NCBI GenBank assembly: GCA_937974825.1
Contig: CALJVD010000033.1
Coordinates: 33,685-97,684, forward strand
DNA: 64,000 nucleotides
Direction of reading: 5' to 3'
Source of the DNA: an uncultured Oceanospirillaceae bacterium
Lineage (GTDB): Bacteria > Pseudomonadota > Gammaproteobacteria > Pseudomonadales > Oceanobacteraceae
Positions 1 to 7,799 of the stretch are shown here, piece by piece. The notes under the pieces are model-generated. The model was not told the DNA's origin. It ran no database searches and saw only the letters and a list, made by a program, of their open reading frames with translations. Each line of letters opens with the position of its first letter. Within the stretch, counting starts at the first letter, position 1. The translations under genes and the position numbers were made by a program.

Positions 1-1202
1 TCGAAACCATTTTCGTTAGGGTTAACAGACTCAATTTCCCACCAAGTTCTAAAGCTAAGTGCTAACGGGCCAGCTTCATTTGATAGGTCAATGGCAGGTG
101 ATTCTAACCCACCACTATGGAAGTTTGCAGAAGTACCACCATCTAATTCATTACCACCAGTGTCATTTGCAGGGGTACCAAGAAAGTTGCCCTGTGCAAC
201 AGAACCACTTTCAGGCTGCCCGTACCAGCAGGCACCACCGTCAAAGGGGTTAGGTACTTTGCCAGCAGTGTTATCATCGGGGGCTAGTTTGACTAACTTA
301 TTATCCAAAGCTTGGTTGGTAATGTTAAGGCCATTGGTATGATGATGCCAAAGGTTGATTGTACTAGGACTCAGATCAACTGAAGTCCAACCACCACAGG
401 TAGCATCGCTAAGAGGGTTGTTAAAGTTGTCTTGATAAACAATATTAGATACTGATGAAGTTGTAGCGTTTAATTGATAATTTTGTCCAATAAATGCGAG
501 TGCAGAAGTTGGATCAAATGCTTTATTGATATTGGCGTGGCCATCTTTAATAATGCGTAGAGTGGCTTTCTGCATAGCACTTAGCTTATCTAGAGATACG
601 TTAATAATAAGTAAGTAATGTCCATTCTCATCGGTAATGTCAGAAGCTACCGCACCATTAGTTTCAGCACCGCCAGAGAGAGAAACCTCTGCTCCGGATA
701 ATGGTCCATCGCTCGTGAAGATAATGCCACTAATAGAAGTAAATATACCAGTGTTGTTGCCCTCTTCATCCTGTAAAGGGGTAATATTGTCTCCATCTAC
801 AACAATGGGTGCTGCAATCGTTGCTAACTTAGAGGAGTTGCTGTTATCAATAATAATTTCGCTGGTTACCGTAACATCTTTTATGGTGATTTTTAGCGTA
901 TAAGCTCCAGCCGGTAGGTTGTTAAGAGTAAGATTACCTTCCGCGTCTGTTGATATATTAGAAAACTCTGAGTTATCTGCTTGGACTGCAACGGGAATAG
1001 CTTTAGGTGAGATGCTGACTGTAGCGTCGGCTAGGGGTTTACCTTGAGCATCGACTAGCTTCATTTGAGATAAGCTGGTTACGGCTGGTGTGTAGTTGTT
1101 TTTATTATTGTCTAAGTCATTGTTAGTGTCGTTTGCACTACTACTTGATCCGCCGCATGCGGCAAGTAGTAGTGCAAGCGATAAGACAAGTAAATGCTTC
1201 AT
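1..1202 (-). CDS. Putative surface lipoprotein with carboxypeptidase-regulatory-like repeats (3' end outside window)
   Basis: An open frame of 400 codons runs from ATG at 1202 off the left edge without a stop, so the C-terminus is missing. The N-terminus is a lipoprotein signal: a charged start, a leucine-rich stretch and a lipobox LAAC with Cys16. The next residue is Gly, which favours the outer membrane. A Ser/Asn/Asp-rich linker follows, then two Ig-like carboxypeptidase-regulatory-type segments (about residues 45-115 and 145-210, marked by GKPLADATVSI and DGPLSGAEVSL with following DAEGN and DENGHY). After about residue 250 the protein becomes Gly/Asn/Trp-rich and ends, at the window edge, in a block like the MAM/jelly-roll units of secreted proteases (LESPAIDL, FRTWWEIE). 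I do not recognise a specific function. Surface adhesion or a secreted hydrolase is possible. It is not part of the ubiH operon, since 107 bases with AT-rich sequence separate them. Confidence 0.8.
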   Translation of the reverse strand, partial: MKHLLVLSLALLLAACGGSSSSANDTNNDLDNNKNNYTPAVTSLSQMKLVDAQGKPLADATVSISPKAIPVAVQADNSEFSNISTDAEGNLTLNNLPAGAYTLKITIKDVTVTSEIIIDNSNSSKLATIAAPIVVDGDNITPLQDEEGNNTGIFTSISGIIFTSDGPLSGAEVSLSGGAETNGAVASDITDENGHYLLIINVSLDKLSAMQKATLRIIKDGHANINKAFDPTSALAFIGQNYQLNATTSSVSNIVYQDNFNNPLSDATCGGWTSVDLSPSTINLWHHHTNGLNITNQALDNKLVKLAPDDNTAGKVPNPFDGGACWYGQPESGSVAQGNFLGTPANDTGGNELDGGTSANFHSGGLESPAIDLSNEAGPLALSFRTWWEIESVNPNENGF

Positions 1203-1309
1203 GTAAAACATTCCATATTATGAGTGAAAGCGATATTTTATCATATAGTAGTGTTAAGAAAATAAGCCGAAATACTTAGTTTTCATTGGGTAGGCATGGT
1301 GAAGTATAA

Positions 1310-2542
1310 TTATAACTTAGCCGCTCTATGCCCCAGCCCCATAGCATGACGAGCAAATAACTTACGTACAGTCGGGGCGGCACTCATGGCAATCAAGCCT
1401 AGGTTACGTAACAAGCGTACTGTCAGTTGTTGCGAGCCAAATACTTTAGGCAACAAGTCACTTAGTAATATGGTGTTTCGTTGATCAGCACTTTGTTGTT
1501 GTTGGTAGGCCATTAATACCTCTAAGTCGCCCGGGGATTTCCCTGCGGCAATAGCGCGATTAAGGTGCTCAGCTAATACAGCGGTGTCACGTAATGCTAA
1601 GTTAAATCCCTGGCCTGCTACCGGATGTAATCCATGAGCGGCGTTACCTAATAGCACTAAAGAGCGGCGTACTTGTTCATTACTTATGATTAACGATAGT
1701 GGGTAGCTGGCGCGCGTGCCCACCTTTACCAAAGTGCCGATACGATCACCGACTTGCTGCTGTAAATGCGCAAGAAAGTCGTTATCTGGCATGGCTTTAA
1801 TATGCTCTATTTCATCGTTAGGTACTGCCCAAACAACGACATAGTCTTGTTCATTTAAGGGCAGGAAGGCAATGGGACCATATTGGCTAAAGCGCTCATA
1901 GGCCCAATGATTATGACTGCGATTTACTTTGACCTGTGTGACTAAGGCGTGTGTACCGTAATCTTGCTTACTGTGTCGAATGCCCAGTTGACCTGCCAGT
2001 CCAGAACGAGCGCCATCGGCCAACACTAATAATTTGGTTTGTAAGGTCGCACCATCGGTGAAGGTCAGTAGAGCACCTTCAGCGTTCATTTGAACTTGCT
2101 GCACTTGTGCAGGGGCGTGAATATCTATATTGGCTTGGTCTAAGCCAGCAAGCAGCCCTTGGCCTATCACTGAGTTTTCAACGATATAACCTAATGCCTC
2201 TGTGCCTTGTTCTTCGGCATGTAGATGTGTTTGACCAAAGTGTCCTTGGTCAGAGACTTGCACGTGCTGAATGGGGCAGGCTCTATCTGCAAGGGTTGAC
2301 CAAACACCAATTTTATCAAGGATGGTTTGAGTGCTGTATGACAGCGCCGTAGCACGGCCGTCAAAGCTGGGTGGACGACTGGCGAAATCACCATCCCAGC
2401 GAAGCTCTTGGCGTTCAATCAGGGTGACTTTAGTGCCTTGGTCAATGGCAGGTTTTAATAAATGGACAAGGCTTGCGCCCACCATGCCGGCACCAATAAT
2501 GGCGATATCGGTTGTATTGTCTAACGGATTATTGTCGGCCAT
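1310..2542 (-). CDS. ubiH: 2-octaprenyl-6-methoxyphenol hydroxylase (ubiquinone biosynthesis)
   Basis: FAD-dependent aromatic monooxygenase of the UbiH/UbiF/UbiI family that hydroxylates the ring of the ubiquinone precursor. The N-terminal FAD fold shows IIGAGMVGAS (residues 15-24). A second motif with ADGARS lies at about 175-180. The C-terminal FAD ribityl motif GNAAHGLHPVAGQGFNLALR at about 299-318 is highly typical of the family. The length of 410 aa is normal. It starts 24 bases after pepP ends, the same UPF0149-pepP-ubiH order as in E. coli and Pseudomonas, and that position is the reason for calling it UbiH rather than UbiI or UbiF. The ubiI paralogue that often follows is not here; the next gene downstream is an unrelated lipoprotein. 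Confidence 0.92.
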   Translation of the reverse strand: MADNNPLDNTTDIAIIGAGMVGASLVHLLKPAIDQGTKVTLIERQELRWDGDFASRPPSFDGRATALSYSTQTILDKIGVWSTLADRACPIQHVQVSDQGHFGQTHLHAEEQGTEALGYIVENSVIGQGLLAGLDQANIDIHAPAQVQQVQMNAEGALLTFTDGATLQTKLLVLADGARSGLAGQLGIRHSKQDYGTHALVTQVKVNRSHNHWAYERFSQYGPIAFLPLNEQDYVVVWAVPNDEIEHIKAMPDNDFLAHLQQQVGDRIGTLVKVGTRASYPLSLIISNEQVRRSLVLLGNAAHGLHPVAGQGFNLALRDTAVLAEHLNRAIAAGKSPGDLEVLMAYQQQQSADQRNTILLSDLLPKVFGSQQLTVRLLRNLGLIAMSAAPTVRKLFARHAMGLGHRAAKL

Positions 2543-2566
2543 CGTCCCCTCGTCCTTTAAACCAAA

Positions 2567-3877
2567 TTAAGCCATTAATGCTTCAATGTCAGCGATCTCT
2601 TTGACCACGCCAGTGGAAAGAACTTTGTGGCCGGTTTTAGTAACCACGACATCGTCTTCAATGCGAATACCAATGCCCCGCCACTTAGGTTCTACGCTTT
2701 CGTCATCCGGTGCAATATAAAGGCCGGGTTCAATGGTCAGTACCATGCCTTCTTCCAGTATACGCCATTGACCATCAATACGATATTCACCAACGTCATG
2801 AACATCCATACCTAGCCAGTGGCCAGTTTTATGCATGTAGAACTGGCGGTAGGCTTCGTTTTCAATGAGCTCTTCTACATCGCCTTTTAGTAACCCATAT
2901 TTAACCAAACCTTCGGTTAAAATTTTAACGGCGACTTCATGCGGAGAATTCCAGTTAGCCCCCGGCTTGACAGCTTCAATGGCGGCTTTGTTAGCGTCTA
3001 ATACAAGCTGGTACATGGCAGCCTGCGCTTCGCTAAACTTGCCATTAGCAGGAAATGTACGAGTGATGTCGCTGGCGTAGTAATCTAACTCGCAACCGGC
3101 ATCGATAAGAATTAAATCACCGTCTTTAATTTCTGCGGTGTTTTGGGTGTAGTGAAGAATACAGCCGTTTTCGCCCGTGCCCACAATGGATGGATAAGCA
3201 GGCCAGCGACTTCCAGCAGCCATAAAAGTGCGCATAAGTTCAGCTTCAAGCTCGTACTCATACATGCCAGGCTTCACCAGTTGCATTACACGGGTATGTG
3301 CATCGGCACTGATTTCGGTGGCACGCTGCATGACTTTAATTTCGGCGGGCGATTTCACTAAACGCATTTCGTGGAGCAAGTAATCGAGTGCGCTAAATTC
3401 TCTGGGTGGAATCGCACCGTTGCGTACTTGGGCTTTAATGTCGTTAATCCAACTCATTAAGCGGTTATCAAACTCAGGGCTGATCCCTAAGTTGGTGTAC
3501 ACGCAGTCTTTGCCTTCAATTAAGCCGGGTAAAATATCGTCTATATCAGAGATAGGGAAAGCGTCATCACAGCCAAGGGTTTCAATGGCGGCTTCAGGGC
3601 CTACACGACGCCCCGTCCAGATTTCTTGCTCTTTGATTTTTTCTTGGCAAAAAAGTACGTACTCGCCTTGTTCTCGACCTGAGATTAAAACGATTACAGA
3701 GAATTCTTCAGCAAAGCCTGACAAATAATAAAAGTCAGAGTCTTGACGAAATGGATGTTCAACATCGCGGTTGCGAACGGTGGTAGGCGCTGAAGGAATA
3801 ATAGCGATACTGTTCGGACGCATTAAATTGAGCAGTTGGCGGCGACGTTTAGCGTACTCTTTTGGATCAAGTTTCAT
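2567..3877 (-). CDS. pepP: Xaa-Pro aminopeptidase P
   Basis: Metallopeptidase removing the N-terminal residue from peptides with proline in position two; cytoplasmic. The 436 aa frame has the PepP N-terminal domain (HPFRQDSDFYYLSGF, about 41-55) and a C-terminal pita-bread fold. All five dinuclear metal ligands are visible: D259 and D270 (ILIDAG, SDITRTFP), H353 in TGHWLGMDVHD, E383 in TIEPGLY and E407 in IRIEDD. These positions agree with E. coli PepP to within about one residue. Middle gene of the UPF0149-pepP-ubiH operon, beginning 8 bases after the preceding stop. Confidence 0.95.
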   Translation of the reverse strand: MKLDPKEYAKRRRQLLNLMRPNSIAIIPSAPTTVRNRDVEHPFRQDSDFYYLSGFAEEFSVIVLISGREQGEYVLFCQEKIKEQEIWTGRRVGPEAAIETLGCDDAFPISDIDDILPGLIEGKDCVYTNLGISPEFDNRLMSWINDIKAQVRNGAIPPREFSALDYLLHEMRLVKSPAEIKVMQRATEISADAHTRVMQLVKPGMYEYELEAELMRTFMAAGSRWPAYPSIVGTGENGCILHYTQNTAEIKDGDLILIDAGCELDYYASDITRTFPANGKFSEAQAAMYQLVLDANKAAIEAVKPGANWNSPHEVAVKILTEGLVKYGLLKGDVEELIENEAYRQFYMHKTGHWLGMDVHDVGEYRIDGQWRILEEGMVLTIEPGLYIAPDDESVEPKWRGIGIRIEDDVVVTKTGHKVLSTGVVKEIADIEALMA

Positions 3878-3885
3878 AATGGATC

Positions 3886-4440
3886 TTACTGTAATTGTTT
3901 AGGTGCTGAGTGAGTGCTGGTATTCATTGAGTAAAACACAGTCAGCGCAGCAATGCGTGCGTGTTCTACTAACTCTGAATAGAGCGCTTCGTTTTCTGGA
4001 TCGGTGTGATCGTCTAACTCAGCTTGGGCGAACGCTGCTAGGTGTTCTAATACTTCTTGTACGTCTTCGGGTATGGTCTTTTGAACACGACCAGCGTAGC
4101 CAAAGCCGGTTAAAAAACCTTCGCTCCATTGGGCAAGGCATTCAACTTGCTCGTCAACATCAGCGTCATCATCAGACGGTAGTAGCAAGGCGTACGACAT
4201 ATCTTGGCTGGTTAGGTCTTGTAATACCCATTCAAGCATTTCGATTAAGGCGTTGTGTAATTCAGGCTTGATATCGCCTTCTAGAGAAAGCAGTTCTTTT
4301 GCTTCGCTTAGCCAGTTAGCCGGTTGTAATCGTGCTCCTGCCGCTAAGTGGCCCGTTAGCCAACCATGCAGTGCAGAAGGAGTTTGATAGCATTCGGATT
4401 CTACCCATAAATCGGCTAGGTCGTTAAAGTCTAAGGACAT
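3886..4440 (-). CDS. UPF0149 (YgfB-family) protein
   Basis: Conserved helical protein of the UPF0149/YgfB family, found upstream of pepP-ubiH across gammaproteobacteria. I start it at ATG 4440 (MSLDFNDLADLW), 184 aa, preceded at good distance by TTGAG. The four extra codons upstream would need a TTG start that overlaps this ribosome-binding site. Family features seen are the LHGWLTGHLAAG segment near residue 25 and an acidic middle region (DDDADVDEQ) before FLTGFGYAGR. In E. coli the family member YgfB is reported as a regulator; the function here is unproven. First gene of the minus-strand operon, divergent from the zapA operon. Confidence 0.88.
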   Translation of the reverse strand: MSLDFNDLADLWVESECYQTPSALHGWLTGHLAAGARLQPANWLSEAKELLSLEGDIKPELHNALIEMLEWVLQDLTSQDMSYALLLPSDDDADVDEQVECLAQWSEGFLTGFGYAGRVQKTIPEDVQEVLEHLAAFAQAELDDHTDPENEALYSELVEHARIAALTVFYSMNTSTHSAPKQLQ

Positions 4441-4528
4441 AAGGGATCTCAACTTATAAAATATAGGGCGATTTTAGCACTAAATGCACTAGATTGCTGT
4501 CTACCCTGCAATGATTCAATCAGAGCCA

Positions 4529-4558
4529 TTGACCGCAATACAACTAGGCTCTTATAGT
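4529..4558 (+). promoter_or_regulatory. Sigma-70-type promoter of the zapA operon
   Basis: TTGACC at 4529-4534 and TATAGT at 4553-4558 are each one base from consensus and separated by 18 bases. They lie 20 bases upstream of the first gene of the zapA operon, inside the divergent region shared with the UPF0149-pepP-ubiH operon. Prediction from sequence only. Confidence 0.6.
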
Positions 4559-4578
4559 AAAGGAAGTTCAAAAATAAG

Positions 4579-4797
4579 ATGAAGCCAGAGATTATGGATA
4601 TTCAAGGTTTGCTCCAAAAGTTAGAAAAAATGTTGACGATTCATAATGATCTTCGACGTCAGAATGATGCGCTTAAAAATGCCGAGGCTCAATGGCAGCT
4701 AGAGCGTGTTAAGCTCATGCAACAAAATGAAATTGCTCGTCGTAAAGTGAATGAAATGATTGAGCGTCTACAAGTGTTGGAGCGTAACAGTGGCTAA
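4579..4797 (+). CDS. TIGR02449 family small coiled-coil protein
   Basis: A 72-residue, highly charged, continuously helical protein (LLQKLEKMLTIHNDLRRQND, then REVR-like heptads to the end) that should form a coiled coil. Small proteins of this type (TIGR02449) sit directly before zapA in Pseudomonas-type genomes, and by size and shape resemble ZapB, so a role near the division ring is plausible but inferred. Two starts are possible: ATG 4579 with AGGAAG 12 bases upstream, or ATG 4594 with AGAG close upstream, which would give 67 residues. Its last eight bases overlap the start of zapA, pointing to coupled translation. Confidence 0.8.
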   Translation: MKPEIMDIQGLLQKLEKMLTIHNDLRRQNDALKNAEAQWQLERVKLMQQNEIARRKVNEMIERLQVLERNSG

Positions 4798-5104
4798 TCC
4801 CTCAAAAACCATTTCTCTGTTAATTCTTGAACGAGAGTATCGCGTGAACTGCCCTGCTGGAGCAGAAGAAAAACTGCGTGCCGCAGCGCGTATGCTCGAT
4901 GAAAAGATGACTGAAATTAAGCAAGCGAGTTCCGCTAGTGGTACCTTGCCTGGGTTAGACCGCATTGCTGTTATTGCTGCGTTAAATATTGCTAACCAGC
5001 TACAAGAAGCAAAAAACAGTGTGATTGAAGATGCGAAAGTCGTTGCTCATATGCACGAGCTTTTAGATGACGCAATTGAAGAGAATCAACAGTTAGAACT
5101 GTAA
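4790..5104 (+). CDS. zapA: Cell division protein ZapA
   Basis: FtsZ-ring-associated protein that cross-links FtsZ protofilaments. The start is GTG at 4790 with GGAG seven bases upstream, inside the end of the preceding gene; this gives 104 aa beginning (M)ANPSKTISLLILEREY. The longer frame from 4760 would add ten non-conserved residues. The N-terminal beta domain contains the typical YRVNCPAG, followed by LRAAARMLDEKM and the DRIAVIAALNIANQL helix, with a C-terminal coiled coil. The neighbourhood TIGR02449-zapA-6S RNA-ygfA is the standard one in gammaproteobacteria. Confidence 0.93.
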   Translation: MANPSKTISLLILEREYRVNCPAGAEEKLRAAARMLDEKMTEIKQASSASGTLPGLDRIAVIAALNIANQLQEAKNSVIEDAKVVAHMHELLDDAIEENQQLEL

Positions 5105-5162
5105 TTTAAAAGATAAAGATAGGGCGCGCTGCAAACTTGCTTTAATTTTGCTACAATTAAAT

Positions 5163-5344
5163 TGCTCCCTGGGGTGTTAGCCAGTGGTAAAGACCTGAGC
5201 CGATGCTATTATTTTTGGAAGGTTCATTTATTATTGTGTGCATGTCTGCTTCGGCGGAAAGCCTAATATAGTAATTGTCCTACCACCTTGGACCATAGGG
5301 TTCAAGGGCTTTACCAACATCAGCGGCACAGCGGGGAGCCCCAC
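5163..5344 (+). ncRNA. ssrS: 6S RNA (RNA polymerase regulator)
   Basis: The zapA-ygfA gap holds a sequence with 6S RNA hallmarks. GCTCCC at 5164-5169 pairs with GGGAGC at 5334-5339 to close the long hairpin. ACCTGAGCCGATGC follows near 5193, as in the E. coli and Pseudomonas RNAs, and CCACCTTGGACCATAGGG plus TTCAAGGGCT lies near 5284-5310 on the opposite arm. A -10 element TACAAT at 5152-5157 would start transcription near 5164. 6S RNA mimics an open promoter and binds sigma-70 RNA polymerase in stationary phase. The exact ends are estimates from the pairing and the promoter. Confidence 0.9.
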
Positions 5345-5355
5345 TTTAATCAGTC

Positions 5356-5937
5356 ATGAACAAAACTGACCTACGTAAAGAAGTCCGTCGTCGCAGACGT
5401 GCACTTACCCCAAGCCAACGCCAACAAGCGGCATTTAATCTCCTCAGAAATCTGCGTCATTTCCCGCACTTTCAAAGCAGTCAGCATATCGCTATTTACC
5501 TCACTAATGACGGTGAAATTGACACATCAGTATTGATAGCAGATCTGCAAAAACGAGGTAAAACATTGTACTTACCCGTGCTGCATCCATTTAAGAGTGG
5601 TCACCTAAGCTTTATTCGCTGGCATAGTGCTACACGCATGACAACCAACAAGTTTAATATTCCAGAGCCAAGCTTTAATTCAGACGAGATTATACCCACT
5701 GCGATGTTGCAATTGATCTGTATGCCGCTGGTGGCCTTTGATGAGGAAGGGAATCGACTGGGCATGGGTGGAGGCTTTTATGATCGCAGCTTGGCTTTTA
5801 TGCAGGGCCAAGGAAATAAGCCAGCACTGTTAGGGTTGGCTTATGAGTTACAGAAAACCGCTAGTATTCCGGCGGAGCCGTGGGATATTCCACTAGACGC
5901 CATCGCCACTGACCGTAAGCTCTATTTGTTTAATTGA
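5356..5937 (+). CDS. ygfA: 5-formyltetrahydrofolate cyclo-ligase
   Basis: Converts 5-formyltetrahydrofolate to 5,10-methenyltetrahydrofolate with ATP. The 193 aa protein has the basic N-terminus KTDLRKEVRRRRRAL with the conserved substrate/ATP residues, IAIYLTNDGEIDT in the middle and the signature GNRLGMGGGFYDRSL near residues 136-150. It follows 6S RNA by about ten bases, the conserved ssrS-ygfA dicistron of gammaproteobacteria, so it is likely made from the same primary transcript. Its 3' end overlaps the converging hydrolase gene by eight bases. Confidence 0.94.
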   Translation: MNKTDLRKEVRRRRRALTPSQRQQAAFNLLRNLRHFPHFQSSQHIAIYLTNDGEIDTSVLIADLQKRGKTLYLPVLHPFKSGHLSFIRWHSATRMTTNKFNIPEPSFNSDEIIPTAMLQLICMPLVAFDEEGNRLGMGGGFYDRSLAFMQGQGNKPALLGLAYELQKTASIPAEPWDIPLDAIATDRKLYLFN

Positions 5938-6883
5938 TTTGCTGATCAAAGAAGTCCCACATAGGCTGCTGAAATTCTTCTGTTTCGTTCACCATGTGAT
6001 GGCGCGCATTGGGAATGATTTCAATGGCACCATTTGGAAATTTGCGCTTTAAAAAGCCCATGTTGTATTGCCAAATAACAGAGTAGTCTTCCGTTCCTTG
6101 AACAGTGTTGATGGCAATATCAGACTCTTCTGTACGCTCAATAAATTTGTTCCATTGAATCACGGCATTAATCCAACTTACTGATAAGGCTTTTGTTTGT
6201 AAGGGATCGATGGTTTGTACGAACGTTAAAAAATCTAAGTCGTGTGAGTTAGTACTCACCGCTCGGGCGACCTCCTCTCTGCGTCTGCGCACAAAGGGCA
6301 GTAGAAGGTTCATCTTTCGCCAGCTCTTAGGACGAACCAGCGGAGATATTAAGTTAACCGACTTAAAAGGAGAGTTGTCTTGTTTAACTTCGTACTTTAG
6401 TAAGTAGTTGATAATGATGGCGCCACCCGTGCTCTGACCAAAGACATGAATGGGTTCAGAAAAGTGCAGACAGATATTGGTCAGCATCTTAGTAAAGACC
6501 TGATCGTACTGTTGGAAACTGTTGATAGCAGCGCGTTTACCCGATGACAACCCATGACCGGGCAAGTCGAAAGCAATAACACGCCAACCCTTGCTTAGGC
6601 AGTATTTGATTAAATGACGGTAGAGGCCAACGTGGTCATACAGGCCGTGGACAAGAAAAGCATTGCCCTTTACCTGTTTGGGCTCCCACACTTGAGCAAC
6701 AATACTGAAGCCGGCAATTTGCAGTAAACCAGCGTGATGGGTTTGAGCGTTGTTATCGTTGAGTGGCAGCTGATAATAATCACAATAGTTTTGCCATTCT
6801 CGATTATCTAAAGGGTCGTTTAAAGACCAGTCCATAAGAGAAAGAGAATGTAATAAGCCAGCAGCTGTCCAGGTTTTACTCAC
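5930..6883 (-). CDS. Alpha/beta hydrolase, monoacylglycerol-lipase-like (S33 family)
   Basis: Serine hydrolase of the alpha/beta fold, most like lysophospholipase/monoglyceride-lipase proteins. The oxyanion-hole region FLVHGLYDHVGLYRHL lies at 77-92. The nucleophile elbow is GQSTGG with S151, the acid is probably D266 (VQGTEDYS), and the base is a C-terminal histidine in NARHHMVNE (H295/H296). No signal peptide is seen, so it is probably cytoplasmic. The start is GTG at 6883 with GAGGG seven bases upstream. It is a single gene on its strand, converging with ygfA and divergent from kdkA. The substrate cannot be assigned from sequence. Confidence 0.82.
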   Translation of the reverse strand: MSKTWTAAGLLHSLSLMDWSLNDPLDNREWQNYCDYYQLPLNDNNAQTHHAGLLQIAGFSIVAQVWEPKQVKGNAFLVHGLYDHVGLYRHLIKYCLSKGWRVIAFDLPGHGLSSGKRAAINSFQQYDQVFTKMLTNICLHFSEPIHVFGQSTGGAIIINYLLKYEVKQDNSPFKSVNLISPLVRPKSWRKMNLLLPFVRRRREEVARAVSTNSHDLDFLTFVQTIDPLQTKALSVSWINAVIQWNKFIERTEESDIAINTVQGTEDYSVIWQYNMGFLKRKFPNGAIEIIPNARHHMVNETEEFQQPMWDFFDQQIN

Positions 6884-7040
6884 AAATATGCCCTCAACGA
6901 AATAATGCCCATAGTGTAGTCAGTCTTGCTATCACTGCATAGCTCTCTAACATTTTTGAAGATAATCTAGATCATTGTTCGCTAATCAAATTAATACAGA
7001 TAAGCTTGCCTAGGTTACAATCGTGGGACAACCTTTGTCA

Positions 7041-7070
7041 GCGCACAAGCCTTGCTGCTAAAGTGTGCGC
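7041..7070 (+). repeat. Inverted repeat in the kdkA leader
   Basis: GCGCACA at 7041-7047 and TGTGCGC at 7064-7070 form perfect seven-base arms around a 16-base loop. The repeat lies 23 bases before the kdkA start and is not followed by a T-run, so it is either an operator or a leader hairpin. No function is known. Confidence 0.4.
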
Positions 7071-7093
7071 GCTTATTAACATTGAGAATTACT

Positions 7094-7798
7094 ATGCGCC
7101 AAGAGCAAATATCGGCGAGAGAAGTCGTTTGGTATAACCCTAAGCTGATTACTGAGCCATTGGAAAGGTTGTTTGATCCTGAATATTGGCAGGCTGAAGA
7201 ACGTGTGCTCGGTAGCGCATTAGGGCGAGGGGTTACTTGGTTTGTGCAAACGCAACAATTACCGGCAGCGTTACGACATTATCGCCGTGGTGGCTTATTT
7301 GGAAAAATAGTAAGTGATAACTATTTGTTTACCGGCTGGAAGAACACCCGCAGTTATGCCGAATTTCAATTGTTAGAACACTTAGCTCAAAAAGGGGTGA
7401 ATGTGCCACGCCCTCTAGCTGCACGGGTGATTAAGTGTGGTTTGTTGTATCAAGCCGATTTGTTAAGTGAGCTAATTCCCAATGCTCAAGATTTAATTAG
7501 TATTTTAAAAGAGCGACCATTGAGCGCTAACTTATATCAAAAGATCGGCCAAGAAATTAGAAAAATGCACGGTGTGCAGGTTAATCATACCGACCTAAAT
7601 ATTCATAATATATTGATCGATCATGATGAAAAGGTATGGATAATAGACTTTGATAAATGCGCTGTTCATGCTGGCGATAAGTGGAAAGAAGCGAATATTC
7701 AGCGATTATTGCGATCGTTTAAAAAAGAACAAGGAAAGGCGAATATTCATTGGCAAGAGTCAGAGTTCGATCACTTATTAGCCGGTTATCGTGCTTAA
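7094..7798 (+). CDS. kdkA: 3-deoxy-D-manno-octulosonic acid (Kdo) kinase
   Basis: Inner-core lipopolysaccharide kinase of the KdkA/WaaP family, phosphorylating Kdo on lipid A precursors at the cytoplasmic face. The kinase core shows HTDLNIHN (catalytic D167) and the metal-binding WIIDFDKC (D185), with family blocks LRHYRRGGLFGK (60-71) and VPRPLAARV before them. I start at ATG 7094 (MRQEQISAREV, 234 aa), preceded by GAGA. The longer frame from 7052 needs a TTG and adds 14 unconserved residues across an inverted repeat. It is a single gene; its stop is one base from the converging hemW stop. Confidence 0.9.
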   Translation: MRQEQISAREVVWYNPKLITEPLERLFDPEYWQAEERVLGSALGRGVTWFVQTQQLPAALRHYRRGGLFGKIVSDNYLFTGWKNTRSYAEFQLLEHLAQKGVNVPRPLAARVIKCGLLYQADLLSELIPNAQDLISILKERPLSANLYQKIGQEIRKMHGVQVNHTDLNIHNILIDHDEKVWIIDFDKCAVHAGDKWKEANIQRLLRSFKKEQGKANIHWQESEFDHLLAGYRA

Positions 7799-7799
7799 A

